The notes beneath the pieces were generated by a model. That model searched no databases, was not told the DNA's origin, and worked only from the letters and a program-made list of their open reading frames with translations. Shown in pieces: positions 14,346 to 28,327 of a stretch of DNA of 64,000 nucleotides. The position numbers and the translations under genes are program-made. This DNA comes from Purshia tridentata. Its lineage: Eukaryota; Streptophyta; Magnoliopsida; Rosales; Rosaceae. The DNA is taken from contig QANT01005968.1 of assembly GCA_003254885.1 (NCBI GenBank), positions 16,354-80,353 on the forward strand, read 5' to 3'. Every line of letters starts with the position of its first letter. The first letter of the stretch is position 1.

Positions 14346-16594
14346 GTCGAATTTGTACTAACGACGTCGTAGTTGGGGGCTTATATTTGGATGAATTGGG
14401 CTTGGGTCACCGACTTCAATATGGGAACTGAACTCAGATTTGTTGTTTTGAGGAATGTCCAACTATACTTGGCACAGTTTTGGATTCTGAAATTCTTTAT
14501 TTTGCTATTGGCAGACGTTGTAATTGGGTCTTTTTATCACTTTAGTTCTCGTAGTTATAATTTTGACAATTGAACAAGTAAGGACAAATTAGATAATTTA
14601 GTCCTTATAATATAATTATTTTGAATTTTGAATTTTTGATCCCCTATTTTTTACACCAAGGTTCTAAATTCATAACATAACAATGTGTAATGGAGGGACG
14701 GACCTAAGAATTAAAAATGAAGTAGGCTAAAATTAAAGGCTATAAACTTAGGGTCTGTGATTAGATGGAGTCTGGCCCACGAAGCAGCATTAAATTTTTT
14801 TTTTAAAGATCCAGGATTATCAAAGGTCATGATATGCATAATGCTTCTAGAGCTTTCATTGCCTTAACAATTTCAACGCTCTTGATAACTTAATGAATGA
14901 GCTTTAGAATGATATTGTCAAAGTTAAAAATCAAGGCCTTATTGGCAAAAAAAAAATATATTAAAGCTTTGAAAATCCTTACTAGATCAACCAGACTTAT
15001 GAACGATCATAAGTGAGGGGTGTGGCAAGGAATGTGGCGAGGAATGCGGTGAGGAACACGGCCATTTCGGCCATATTCGGCCATATTCATAGTATCTCAT
15101 ATCTTGATAGTTCACTTACGGATTTGCAGAACCTCCAATTATCCCAAGTTCATTCATGAGTGGCAACACATATTCATGAAAGTCTCTATTCCAAATGATG
15201 ATCCTTCTGTAATGTTCTATTCCTCCGGCATCTATTAGTCAACTCTTCTCAAAAATGGTATTGAGTCTACCGTGAAGTCATGCAAAGTGCATGGCATTTC
15301 TGAGGGCATGGGGGATGTGACAAGGAACGCGACGAGAAACACAGCTATTTCCGGCCATATTCATAGTGCTTCATATCTTCTTCACTTTCTTGATGCACTC
15401 AGAGTTCACTCTTTTGGATGAATTTAGTAATTTACAAAATGATATAATTTATACTATGTCAACGGACTATATATACTTGTAACTTTGTAAGCTATCTTGA
15501 ACACTGATTAACAAAGTAGCAGCTTTGTGCCTGTTTGAGTCTTTTGACTACTGGGCAAAGCTTTGGACTTTGAAATTCTTTATTTTGCTAATGAGGAAAT
15601 TAGAAACGTGGACGTTGTAATTTGGGTCTTTTTATCACTTTAGTTATCGTAACTTTATTTTTACAATCAAGTCATTCTGAAATGTGAACAATTAAGGACA
15701 AATTAGATAATCTAGTCCTTATAATATAATTATGTTTTCATTTTGAATTTGATCCCCCTATTTGTCTTATGATGACCCTGTTAATCTTGATAATTAATCC
15801 TCAATTAGATTAGGAATCATGGTTTAAAGTTCATTGCAGAGAGGAGTAGACACAATCTTTAGAAATGACAGTTAGGAACAACAAGAAAATGAATTAGTTG
15901 GGGCACCAATAAATTTGCCTAGCTAGCTCGTACATTATGAAGTGCAAATTTTCATGCCATTGGATGAGACAAATGTATAATCTCTTCACCTAATAGCTTA
16001 AACTCTTAGTATGAATATTTATCATGATATCATAACAGCCAAGTGTGAATTACCCGTAATAGGGACCATACATAAAAACTCTGAAATAACCCAAAAGAGG
16101 AACTACGTGTCCCCGCTTACTTCAGGATTAAAGGATATGAGAATGAGCTGCAGGCTTTTGCTGGGGAGGTAATTAAGCTTTCTAATCAACTTTGGGATGA
16201 ATTAGCTAGTTGTCCATTGAATGGGCTTATCCAAAAATTGAAAAATTCCATATTTAATTGAATGTAAGTCTTAATTAAAATGTAGATTCCGTGTGAACAA
16301 ATTAAGGCATGCAGTGTTGATTCCATGAAAAATGATCTAATGCAGATTTCAAAACATCCAATAACAATTCCTAGCTAAGAGAAACTGAAAGATGCAGACC
16401 TGATTTTATTGCAACTTTATTGTTCCATATATATGTGCAAAAAAGCAAGCCTTGCAAATCTTAAAATTTCTATCACATATTCTACTTGGCTCAACTTTTC
16501 TTAAAACTAGATAAAGCATATAAAATAATTACATGATTAGCTTTATACTCCACAATCAAACAATAGAAGAACCTCATAAACAAAGTGGAGGAAC
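14346..16594. repeat. Gene-free spacer with a duplicated ~190-bp block and a smaller internal repeat
   Basis: A block at about 14478-14655 recurs at 15561-15763. Shared strings include gaaattctttattttgcta, gggtctttttatcactttag and taaggacaaattagataat. Between them, the segment aaggaa-gg-gaggaacacggccatttc (15020-15110) is echoed at 15308-15380. The layout suggests a remnant of a repeat or a duplicated insertion. No coding capacity is recognised. The stretch 15780-16594 shows nothing further and includes the 3' region of the SERINC gene. Confidence 0.6.
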
Positions 16595-19475
16595 CTAGAA
16601 CTCGCGATCAGGGAAAAGCAAAGGAGCCACAAGGGACCAAACATAGAGTGCAGCAGTAACCCATTCTGTGCAGATTCGGACCCAAACCGACGTCCAGCCA
16701 ACGTCTATCAGGTCTGAGCTCTCTGATGAGTTGGTCCAACCCGAAAGAAGCATTCCTGAATACATGCTAGCCAACGCAAATATCAGGTGGAAAAAAGTAT
16801 AGGAATAACTCACGGGTTTTGCTTCTTTTTCCTTCTTTTCTTTCCCTTCTTCCAACTCCTTGCCATCAAGAAGAGGTTTCTTTTCAGCTGCCGCGCAATA
16901 AAATTTAACAAGTTTGTTAATATGTAATTAACAAGAAGCAATAGAGTAGCTTTCATGAATTGCAAATTTATCTTTATTATTTCCACTGAATATAATACAA
17001 AAATTTGTTTTGAGTACCTGATTTGGGTGAAGAGGGCGGTGATAAGAAAGTTGTTGAAGATCCAGCACGAAGTGCAGAGTACAAAACTGAAAGAATAGTC
17101 GTTGCCATCCCAAGAAGAAGGGTACTTACAGAGACTGCTTTGGAATGGTGAAGACCATTGCAAGCATAGCCACGAGGTTCACTGGAAAGAGCTGTGTAAC
17201 ACACATATGCACTATAAACAGATATCACAGAAGCAGGAAGGAGGCTGCCATTCACCTGTTTCAAGAGCGTCAGCAAGGCATGGGATTCAAAGTTCACACA
17301 ACTTACAAAGCATACAGGAATAAGTTTAATGCTTGATAACATATGGGGAATGCGGGACACTTTACATGACACGTGATACAAACCAATGAAGTTGAACATT
17401 TTATCCTTACCGCCGGGTGTAGTGCAATAACAGCAAATGCAAATGCGAGAATCATGGTCATGACAATAAAGAAGACATTAAGGCCACAGTCTTCACCAGA
17501 TGGGTTGAACCAAATGAACAGAATGCCTGAGAACGCAAATGCTACAATGTAGCATACAATTGATACAACAAGCAGAGCAATATACCTGAAATATGCACAT
17601 CCATACAGTGAGAACTCAAATTAAACCAGTGAAAGGGAAAATGATATATGAGTACTTAAACAAACCATTTCTGTTCATCTTTCTCTACCCATGCATCATT
17701 CCATGAGTGGGTAAAGTCTAGTAAGATAATTACTTGAACTAGTAAAAATAAACCGGCCCCGAATTTTGATAGAGTTCCTGCAAGCATATATTATAGAGAT
17801 TAACTATTCATTTTGGCATCAAATCACAGGGAACAAAATAAAAATTTTGCAATTAAAGAGGAGAAATGGTGACAAGATAACCACCATGGGAACTAGATTC
17901 ATGACTGCCCAAATAGGGTGGTAGTTGGCCTGAGTACCTTCTATTTAAAATCTTTATATACATCATATACCACATAAACCCAGCCCTGAAGTTCCAAAGT
18001 CCCACTAATGAAAGAATTCTGTAGCTATATTCAACTAAAAACATATTTGACTTCACTTTTTATATATAGTAAATAAGCCACGAAAACAGTTATTCCATAC
18101 TTTCATGAAATTCATCAACTCTATGCCTTTAAAATAATGAAATGTTCCTAAGTAACCATGGAAATGGTTGATTCTAACACCCAATCAGTCCCAATGTTGC
18201 ACATCCCAAAAACAACAATTTCATTCCTCAGAAAACTGCACAAAAATTAGGAATGAGAATAAGCATCCAAACTTGTATGAATTTCCAAACACACATATTA
18301 CATATCATAGTGCCAAGAAAATGCTCGCTGAGGAAATTTTAGCTGCTATGAGCAAAATTTTTATCAACATTCAAATCAATAATTATTAAATCAGGACTAA
18401 CAAAAACCATCATATTTCCATAAAGTTTCGAAGACACGTGTTACATATCCTAGTGAAAAGAATGTGTTTCTCCAACAGCACCAGGTTAAAGAAAAGAAGC
18501 ATGAAATATTGATATCTCAAAACTAAATGTATATATATTGGTTAAAAAAAAGAGTGCTAACCATAGATTGAGATGACTATGTCCGGAAGGAAAAACATGA
18601 GAATGACAAGCACAAGCCAGATCACCATCTTGGCAATCCATCCACCATGATGCCAGGAATCTCGTCTGTCATTTTGGTCCTTCACTCCAATCATTATAAG
18701 GGCAAGTACAGCAAAAAACAAAAAATTCCCCAAGCTCACGCGAAGAACTGCTTGTATCTGATACCATTCCTTGGTGTGAGTCTCAGATGAGCTTATCCCT
18801 GAAAATGTCAAAGGATATCAAAATTAAATGTACAACAGTGGAAAATAATATAGGTAAATGAAGCAGACTTTCCACAGAATCTCGGTTATTAACTTCACGC
18901 CTTCACGGGTATCATAAAGCTAATTTGGCTGAAATTCCAATTCTGACATTGCCAGTTTTCCATATTCAAGGGATAACCTTTCAAAATGCATTCCAAATTC
19001 ATTAAGACAATTAGATAGCTCAGCTCAGATAATATGCATTCTATTCATCATCCTTATAGGGTGATACTAACCCATTTTTTTAACTTGTGCAGTGAATTTC
19101 AAACTCCAAAAACATAACAGTAGCTATAACATGCATCCCATGACCAATTGAACAAAACAAACCCAGCTCAGAAAACTCAGAGTCAAATACAAAGAACCCA
19201 AACTTCCAAACACTAAAGCTTCAAAATTGGGAGATAATTCACACACCCAATTGAAAATTAGTTCCAAAAACGAAAAGGGTTCGTGAAGAAGGGGACTCAC
19301 ATGGGATTTTCTCCAACAGAGGAGCTCCAACTTCTCTGAGAACCCAAGAAACGAGCAAGGAAAGACCGAAGAGACCACAGTAAGCGAGCCTTGCTGATCT
19401 CTTGGAAACGCCAGAGGCCACGGACGTGCAGAGACCGCATGTGGAAGCAGCACAGCAGGACATCAAGCAAGACAT
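16595..19475 (-). CDS. Serine incorporator (SERINC/TMS) family multi-pass membrane protein
   Basis: SERINC proteins are multi-pass endomembrane and plasma-membrane proteins. They were first linked to serine supply for phosphatidylserine and sphingolipid synthesis and later described as lipid scramblases; the plant role is unclear. Six exons: 19301-19475, 18562-18798, 17666-17777, 17411-17585, 17018-17255, 16595-16887; 409 residues, a usual length. Family marks: Cys-rich N-terminus (MSCLMSCCAASTCGLC), AVLRVSLGNFLFF, HHGGW, WNDAWVEKDEQKWY, CYTALSSEP and the C-terminal block YTFFHLIFALASMYSGM followed by LIDVGWTSVWVRICTEW. About ten hydrophobic segments alternate with short loops. A charged lysine/glutamate-rich stretch (ELEEGKEKKEKEAK) lies before the last two or three membrane spans, as in other SERINCs. 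No damage is visible. Confidence 0.95.
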
Positions 19476-22400
19476 ATCTTCCTGCTTCTTGAAAATTCTG
19501 GGATTTTCTTCGAGAGAGAGTCGAAGTAAAGAGTATGTAGGACTGACTGGTAGCTGTGCTCCGATGAGGTTGGTTGGTCTTTTTTTCTCTGGTGAGGTAT
19601 TGAATATTCGCGTATTTGCGCACGTACTTTCAAACTTGATGTTCGTGACCGTCGGATCTTTGCATGATGAGATGGATTTGACAAAGAAATAAACGGTAAA
19701 ATTTGTCTTACTTTCTCAGAGTTTACGATAATTACGTAGATGCCTTTTGTTTCTGATTAGTGGTAAACTTTCAATTTAGCATTTCTCGTAAGGCTTTAAA
19801 ATGGGCTGGGCCACAGCCCTGATCTACTTTTGTTGGCCCAGGCCTTGCCTATGTAAGGTCGACTTACGTGTGGGCCAATGAACCAGAGCAACATGACCCA
19901 ATTCTATTTTTCTAAGAAGAAAAAGTTTTTGGTCAAAAAAAAAGAAGAAAAAGTTTAATATTTTATGAACTTATATTATTTTTTTTTCTCAGCTTAGATA
20001 TTGTTGAGTGATGTATATTTTATATTGGTATTGAAAATCTTTAAATAGTAGGGAAAAGGGTGCTATTGGAAAGTAGTTAAATTTTCTAGTTTACTCGGAT
20101 GAATAATGAAGCTAAAAGATGAATTGTGAAGCATTTCGTAGCCTCAATTTCAAACTTGTCTTAAATATGCTGAAATGAAAATGTCAAAACTATTTCACTA
20201 TGGGATAATTCGGAAATGGAGTACTATTTATGTTCCAACTTTAGCATTTTCATCAAACAAATGGAGGGACTTTATTAGTTTAGGATATGAACGTTTAGTA
20301 CGTCCACATCTAAAATAAGAGTTTGAAACCCTCCTCTTTTGACCACCTTTGGATTTGAACCGAAAGAAAATACCGCAATATTAATTTTATACGAAGAGTC
20401 TCTTATATTGTACTGACGGATCCACTTGTATCATTGAGGACCAGGGTTAATTGACCCTATGAAGCTAATTTTTTTCTCAATAAATTTAAGTTATTGTTTG
20501 TAATTTTCTTAAATAAATTGGCCACAAGTCTCTCATACCCATACATGTGAGCAGATATCAACATTTTTTTTATTATAGGGGAAGGGGAGGATTCAAACTC
20601 CAATGTGTAGTGGGGAGTTTTTGTCTTCAATCAACTAGGTCAATCCCAATTCATGACACTAAAAGTTAAATACTCCACAGTATTATCTCTGAGTGCTGTA
20701 GTTGAAGAGTCACCTAATAACCTACAGAAATTGGCACCCTAACTAGCTGCCACCATCTTTTGGTATGAACCCTTCTCTAGCTTTGACAGGTTGACACTCT
20801 AACGCATTATTTGCTTGATGTTTCTTGAAAGGGAATGTTGTGATTGTGGTGTTTTCACATCCTGAACCCAAGTCCCACCATGCAGCTTGGAGTTTTCCTT
20901 TTTTTCTCTCTCAAAAGTTAAGCAAAGGACGACACTCATTGGTGTCTCCAAGTTGCTAAACACACTCCTCCTGCCTCTTCTGCAGTGTGTGTATATGACC
21001 CTCATTGGTCTGTTCTAAGCCATTCGATTTGGACCCATTATTAGCTGGAGATTAATTAGAGGATCATTTTCACAGGTCCACATGAGATTTAAATGGAGAA
21101 TTAAAGGTCTTATCCCTAATAGCTTAACGTACTCTTTATAGAGATAAGGTTTGGGACTTGGGAGCATTTTCATTGCCACTCTTTTACATGGCAATGAGAC
21201 ATGATTAGACACGTGGAGTGGAAATGTGACTGTGATGTTCTTGGCAAAACTAGCTAGTATTCTGTCGCAATCTTAGACTTTTAGTTGGAGCTAGCTATAA
21301 TATAATGGCCCAATTAATTGAGTATTGATAATAATGAGAACTCAGTTGAGGTTCTCATAAAAATCTAAATTAATACTAGGTCAGTTAATCCAACATCTCA
21401 AGGTATTGGTACTGATAAATATGATCATTATAAAGTTGATGTTTTGTACTTGCAGCTACTTTTAATAAGCCAGAGAGGAACAATTATGAATGGCAGACAA
21501 AACTTATCTGATAATGACGTTTAAGTTGGTATTTAGGGAGATAGTTGGAGAGTGTGCCACGTGACTTTGAGTAGGTACAAGTAGACCCTAAGACTAAGCA
21601 ACGAAAGGTTGAACTCAAGTCAATGTGGATGCATATATCATCTGGCTTCCAAAATGCCAAACATGCATGCCGTACCTCCTCCCCTTATATATTTTGATGT
21701 CAATAAATTTGGGTTAATTTAGTTGAAGGCAAGGGGTTTTAAATAGCTAGTGAGATATTGTAGACTGATATATTCATCATGGGAAACATGGGTAGGAGAC
21801 TTTCTAAGTGTAAAAGAATGGTGAGACAACAGAGAGGGAAGCTCTATATTATGAGGGTCTGCATCTCTATGCTTCTTGGTTGCCACAAGTACTCTTGATC
21901 ATTGATAATTAATTAGAAGCTAGCACATGTAATTAGCTAGCCAGCTAGTAGTGTTGTTTTATAAGGAGCATTTGAGTCCTTTAATTTGTGCAGGCATATG
22001 TTCCACTCCGCATCCTCTAATTTCTTGGTTTTGTTAGCTAGCTAGCTTTTTCTGTGACTTGCATTTGCTTAGTTTGCTTTGTACAATCAATTACCCTAAG
22101 AAGTAATATATAGGAAAATTGTGGATCATACGTAAGAAGTCCGATTTGCTAGATATCACCAATGTATATGTACAAGTACCCGATGTAAGCATATGCATGA
22201 AGTTAATTAGTCAACTTCATGCATTTCCGCTTCCCTTCCATTTTGAAGCATTATACTTGTTATCCCGCTTGTCCACTCTCTACCTAGAGGCCACTCCGGC
22301 CACCTACTGATTGAAGATGGAGCTAAAATGCTCGTGTTTCTGTCTCGCAGCACGTACCTCCGCCGTGGGTGCATCAGAAGATATGTGTATTCAGGTGCTG

Positions 22401-24399
22401 AGATTTTTGGGTCAGTGAGACCCATGCAGACTGTAGTCCCATATATATGGTATTTTAGTGTACGAGTATGAGTAGGAATATTTGAGTTAGGTTCTTGTGT
22501 GAAGAAGAATGTATGATTGAGGGGTGAGATATGCCCAGTGTAGTGTGATTGTGTAAGGTTAAGGTGCTCATGTGTTTATATTATGTGTTAGTGTAACTTA
22601 AATTAATTGCTAATACTACTGTGTTTAATTTTGTGTTTGCTGTTATTTTGTAAGTGGTATCTATTAATCTGACGTATTAGTCACCAGTCACCATCAATGT
22701 CTAATTAATATGACAATGAGCATCTCACAGATGGATTAACATAATATATCCTCGCAACAAATTAAGAAAACATATTTTGTGGTGCTAGACAGCTAAAATT
22801 AGGAAAAATCCAAGTGTGGAGTAGTATTATTTATGTATATACTCACAAATCTTGAAAATTAATTTGAACTGGAATATGATCCAAAAGCTTCCTGAAATCC
22901 AGGCAGCACTGGATTTGTTAAGCTACCCTAAAATACACAGTGGGACAAATTACAGCTCTCTTTGATAGAGACAGAGAGGGGAGAGGGGTGACCTTGAGAT
23001 TAGGATACAACCAGTGATTGAAGAGGGAGACAACTCAGACAAGCTGATGTGTCTCTCCTTTGTCATCTTTGATTCACAGGGACCCCCCCTCCCATATATG
23101 TAAACAAACCCAGTCACAGACTCATAGCCCCGATCCAACACTTGTCACCCACCATGTATTTAAAAAGCTACCTAGCTCAAGTTCCAGGACCATATATAGT
23201 CCTTTGTTGCCTGGACTGGACTATAGTCTGGTAACATGAAAGGTGAGTGGTCCAAAGTTCCAACACCAAAGCTGATCAGATCGTGGGACAAATGCTCGAG
23301 GCTGGTGCGGGAGCAGAGGACGCGGTTATATATCATATGGAGGTGCACCGTCATACTTCTGTGCTGGGAGGAGTGAAGCTGTGAAGGAGACAACAGACTC
23401 TGATTTGATGCAGAGGTTAAGATAATGTAGATATTGGGGGAGTTAATTGGCTGTTGAGAGGAAAGTATGTAAAATTTGATGTGTAAAAAGGGGTCTACTG
23501 TGGCTGGGATGGCCATTAGACTGTGTAAAAAATAAGAGTGTAATGCTACCTTTTTGTGTTGCAGAGTAAGATGATTCTATTAAAACAAAACAAACTGCAT
23601 GCCAAGGCAGTGTGTAATAGTTGAAATATACAATGAACATATGTAGCAGTACCAACAAGCTGCACAACTAAAAGCAAGTTTACAGACCACTACACCTGTT
23701 TTGTTTTTGTAAGTTGCAGTTTCTGTTTTATCATCCCACCTCGCCTGGTACTAATCACTAGCTAATGAGCTTAGTCAGGAGTTCTAACATTGTGAATTCA
23801 TGTGGCCAGTGGGCTCCTCATCAATAGGAATACCAAATTGAAGGAATCCTTAGCAAGGCATACATGTTCGTTCTTGTTCTTGAAACAATCTCATCGATTA
23901 AAATAAACAAGAACAAAACACAAATTCAAGTCGAGAACAAGGAACACATTTGAACTGACAAAGTAATATGATGGGCCATGGCATCAACCATAATAACCCT
24001 TATATTTCAATATTTCAGACATTCAGTCAAATTCGTAAATATAAAGGATCGTGCACAGGGACCTTGTACATTGTGAACTCTTGGAAAACAGAACTTATTG
24101 ACTATTTTCCAGATACAAATTTACTACAAAACAAAAAGTAGTGCCAGCCCAAGAGGCAGCTCGAACCTAACTCTTAATATGAACCAAAAAAGGGGTTTAT
24201 ATTAACGAACAAGCATAACTGCTCAATATGTTTACAAAGTCAAATCATACTCTGTGCATCTACAGAGAACCCCATCTCTCCAGTTTCCCCACCCCTCCCC
24301 CCAGCCCCCATAAGAAGAAATTAACTTTCTTTCCACATGCAAGTCAAGGCCACTTCCTGAGGAGCAAAGGGATCATGATATGAAAATGAACCAGATGAA
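19476..24399. other. Intergenic region between the SERINC and DUF21/CBS genes
   Basis: About 4.9 kb with no recognisable coding gene. Open frames near 19402-19692 are antisense or upstream shadows of SERINC exon 1. Around 20417-20540 a segment starting acggatccacttgt looks like a degenerate repeat, but I cannot name it. A perfect 10-bp stem with an 8-base loop occurs at 22195-22222 (gcatgaagtt and its complement). The stretch 22900-23520 is slightly richer in GC and purine runs but shows no clear frame or miRNA that I recognise. The 3' untranslated region of the DUF21/CBS gene probably fills the stretch from about 24100. Confidence 0.5.
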
Positions 24400-27300
24400 T
24401 CATCTCTTATCAACAGAAGTCCCTTGCAACACTGAGGTGGATGAATCATCGTCACCAGATTTCTTTGGTGTCATTCCTTGCTTACCTTGGCCTCCCTAGG
24501 GCATCACAACAAGAAGAGAGAACATTATTAAGCTTCGACCACTGGACATAACTTGAGCATACAAAAATTACTAAACGTTGAAAACAACAGCCCAAGCCCC
24601 ATCTTTGAAGCTGTCAACAAATTATATAAAATAAAATATAAAAAACACATCCTGCATGGAAACTTAATTCTGGACACAAATGGTGCTTGCATGACTGCCC
24701 CCTTCCCACTCCGTCATTTTATGCTATTCAGCTAAATAATAAATCACAGACTGAAAAAATGGGTAATTAGTTGTGTTCACTCACTGGTCCCTTGCTGACA
24801 TTTAACCTCCGCATTGATGGAGCCCGTGCCACTGATGAAGCAGCTGCAGCTGCAACAACACGTATTCTGTACACAAAATAAAGAAGATTAATCCACTTTC
24901 ATATAATAGGTTACTGTCATACATAATATCAACCAACTATTTACAGTTTTCACTCAATGATACCTTTTATGTACATCAACATATTCATCTGTTTCGTCCA
25001 CAATCTCCTCCTGTATTTTTCAAGAAAATCATCACTATACAATAAAGTGTGCTGGCAATTAAACAATCATAAACTGAAAGGAAGAGAATATCAATTGCAT
25101 GTACTTTACCTGCAGGAGTTCTTCAAATACATCTTCCAGGGTGATGATACCAATGACTTCACCATCCTCGATATCCTCTGAAAACTGGTGCATTCCATTT
25201 GTAGCTCCATCATTATAGGCTGAAAAATTTTCCCTATTTACATTAGGGGGCCTTGGTGCCTTGTGTATGTCAACAACAACACTGTCAGGCTTTTCATTCT
25301 TCTTGGATAGCAAAGGAGTAGTCAGTTCGGAGTCCATCCCAGTGACTTTGTTTCCTTCAGCATTCTGCCCATCAATCATTGGTGGAGGAACTTTAGATTT
25401 CCCTTTAGCCTTCACCACAGCAGCCATATGACTGCTGCCCTTTTGAAACTCATTTAATATATCATACAGTGGCATATCTGCAGGAACTCTGGGAATATGA
25501 CCCACAGATGAACACTTGCTATATCAAACTTACTAAAGGGATCGAGAAACATTAGCATATTTAAAGATGTTGAAGCATACCGGGGTATTCTACGGATGGA
25601 AACAGCACTGACTGGGGTCTCTGTTTCAGGTCGTACAGTGAGAAGACTTTTCACCTAATCCCCAAATGAAAGTGGAGAAGGGATTAAAAACATGAGAATT
25701 ACCAATTACAGATTTAGTGAGTGTTTAAAATCTAGATTGGATACGTAACATAAAATAAAACTCCTAAAGATTTGAGTTCTATCACTCACCAGCAAAAGTC
25801 CAATAATATTTTTTGGATTACCAGAGTAGACAGGAACTCTACTATGGCCCCGAGCAAGAACTTTCCCCATTGCTTCCCTAAGGTATTAATTTGAGATGAA
25901 TGTAAATATAATTAGATATACTACACAAGTTACTGCAATTTCTGCTGCAAATTCTGCTGCAAATTAACTAAAAAAACTAATAGATGGAAAACAGTTTAAA
26001 AAAAAAAAAAAAAAAACCTAAAATAACAGAAAGGCACCAAGCATATGCCTGTCTAGCATGTTTTATATGAAATCCAACTTATATAGATTATTTTAAATTG
26101 AATTTTCTAGTAGAAATTGACTGACTGAACTGAAAAGTCAATTTTGTGCAAGAGGTGTTGGATGCATAATCCAAATGTGATTCTTACTGAAAGCAATGGG
26201 ATAATTAGACTGAGAATGCGAAAGAAAAATTACTCCGGACAACTTACCAGTCCAGCTTAGAATTGACATCTAAGGAAAAGGTTGACTCAATAGGTGTCAT
26301 TGCCTCCTCAGCAGTCTGTTGATAGGTAAAAATAGAATAAAAAAGTTGACTTTGAGTTTCTGACTTTACATTGAGTGGCTATATGCTACAAATTCCATGT
26401 TGATGCAAAGAGAAGAAAACTATAACAGTAATACATCAAAAGCACGCCAATTTCATATAATGTGTACCTTTTCAGTTAAATCTAGTGCTCCACTAATTAT
26501 CGTTGTCTCGTCATGTGTAAGTTCACCACCCTTGCCAGCCTAGAGATGACAATAACAGAATGCAATTTTAAGAAGATAAAACAAAGAAATATTATGAGAT
26601 AGTATTTTTAGCTTCCTACACATTTAAATGGTTTTACCCAAGTGATAACTTATTTCTTCTCTACAGATTCATTTTACCTCCTGGCTGTGGATGGAGACGA
26701 GGGCTTTTAACTGAGCTCGCCTAAATAATGCTTCATTATGTCCCAGTACACAATCCAAGATCTGGAACACATAAATTTTTTATTGTCAACAAGTAGATGG
26801 AAAATCAAGTAGCATCAGCAGTAACTCATTATTTAAATGACAAGGAGCAGAATGATGTCAAAGAGGATTTCCACTTTCTAGTGTATTAGGTTCTTTTTAG
26901 ATTTCTTTAGCAAGGCCTTTTTCAGAGGATGTGAGTAAAGCTTCATTGCATAACAGCTGAGTTTATTAAACTTTAAAGAGGTACAAGGAGAAAAGAGATG
27001 ACAAGAACAAAAACCAGGTTCAAAGGAAAAACTTTATAAGGGTAGATTAACAAATTACACCATTTGGATGAAGAACATGAAAAGCAAGTATGCCTCTCTC
27101 TGTGTTCCCATCCCAATTAATAAAAAATATACGCAATTTTTTTCTTTTTTTCTCTACCAAATATATATATGCGGGAGTGCTATTTGATCAAAATTCATGA
27201 TTAGCGACTATCTAAAGTGAGGAACAGGCCAGACCAAGCAGAAGCATTAACTAATGAAACTTCACAATTAACTGAATAGCCCGTAGTAAAAGGGGAAAGT

Positions 27301-28327
27301 ATAGCCACCACATTACAAAGCCCGAAGCAGGCATCAGATCAAATTTAATGAAAATATCAACTGCTCGTCTGAGAATATACCTTGCCAATTGGAAAAGCAA
27401 TGGGATAGCAAATAATCATTAAAATTCGCACAAGGCATACAAAGTTGGCACCTACAGCAAGTCCATATCTGGTACATATTGCTTGCGGTATAACCTGACA
27501 GATTAAAAGAAACAGGCAAATCAAATTCCAATCCAAGCCAATCGTGTGTGAGTCTCATAAAGGTTAAAAGTTAAAACCAAAGAATACATCATGAAAAATT
27601 TAGAAATTAACATACCTCCCCGAAAAACAGGACAAAAGTCACAGAGAGAATTATAGCAACATACTGATTGAATAGTTTATCCAAATATATAGGAAGAGCC
27701 TGCAGATTATACATATCAAAGTTAATAGCTGACATTTAAATCATCCAAACAAACACATTTACCCTTTCCACTTCTACATTTTATACATTTAGCCAAACAA
27801 GCAGTGTGCTTTGGCATTCAATAAATTCTTGTATCCAGAATCAAATTTTATCATTAAAAAGCCAAAAGCAATCCAATAGTAAAAGGCATTGAGAAGCAGA
27901 GAGATTCCAATTCATCAAATTACTTACTTCCATAGCCGCCGCATTACACAGAAGCAAAGTGACCAGCAGCTGGTGCTGCTTCTGAACCACCGGCAGTATA
28001 GCAGCTAATTAAACACACAAACACAAATTTCCATTACAAAGGAATCAAATTTATCAGATAATTCGGTGAATGAAAGCCGGCGAGAAATTGAACGGAACCT
28101 GCTTGCTTTTTCTCGGCGGGAGTACCGCTACGTTGCAAAATCTCGAGGTCGACGAGACCAAGGGACATGAGGCCTAGAGTTAGGCCGGACATGATGCCGG
28201 CGAAGATCACCAGAAAGCACGAGACGCCGGCGTAGATGAACCACGTGACCGTTCCGAAGGCGATATTTCCTTCAACGGAGTTCCGAATCAGCATCCGAGT
28301 CGCCATTACTGCATTTAACGGAAGCAT
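24400..28327 (-). CDS. DUF21 and CBS domain-containing membrane protein (CNNM/CorC-like)
   Basis: Plant DUF21/CBS proteins resemble CNNM/CorC divalent-cation (Mg2+) transport factors; their substrate in plants is poorly defined. Thirteen exons: 28099-28327, 27928-28004, 27616-27699, 27381-27494, 26678-26761, 26468-26539, 26248-26315, 25790-25877, 25581-25654, 25110-25488, 24964-25010, 24785-24866, 24400-24495; 497 residues. The DUF21 transmembrane domain covers about residues 30-200: FAGIMSGLTLGLMSLGL, SGTPAEKKQA, FVLFFGEVIPQAICTRYG. The CBS pair follows: AMTPIESTFSLD and GHSRVPVYSGNPKNIIGLL form the first; VIGIITLEDVFEELLQEEIVDETDEY closes the second, after a long low-complexity insert (about residues 325-400). 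The tail is Ala-rich and then polar. Start ATG at 28327 was chosen because the following hydrophobic span is in frame; a second in-frame Met is at residue 8. The spacing GE(V/I)IPQ is conserved. No disruption seen. Confidence 0.95.

Noticed and set aside
19402-19692. Plus-strand frame overlapping SERINC exon 1
   Set aside because: Antisense to a well-supported first exon; no family match.
22195-22425. Possible microRNA precursor or small RNA gene
   Set aside because: There is a perfect 10-bp stem with an 8-base loop, but no long imperfect hairpin and no mature miRNA sequence that I recognise.
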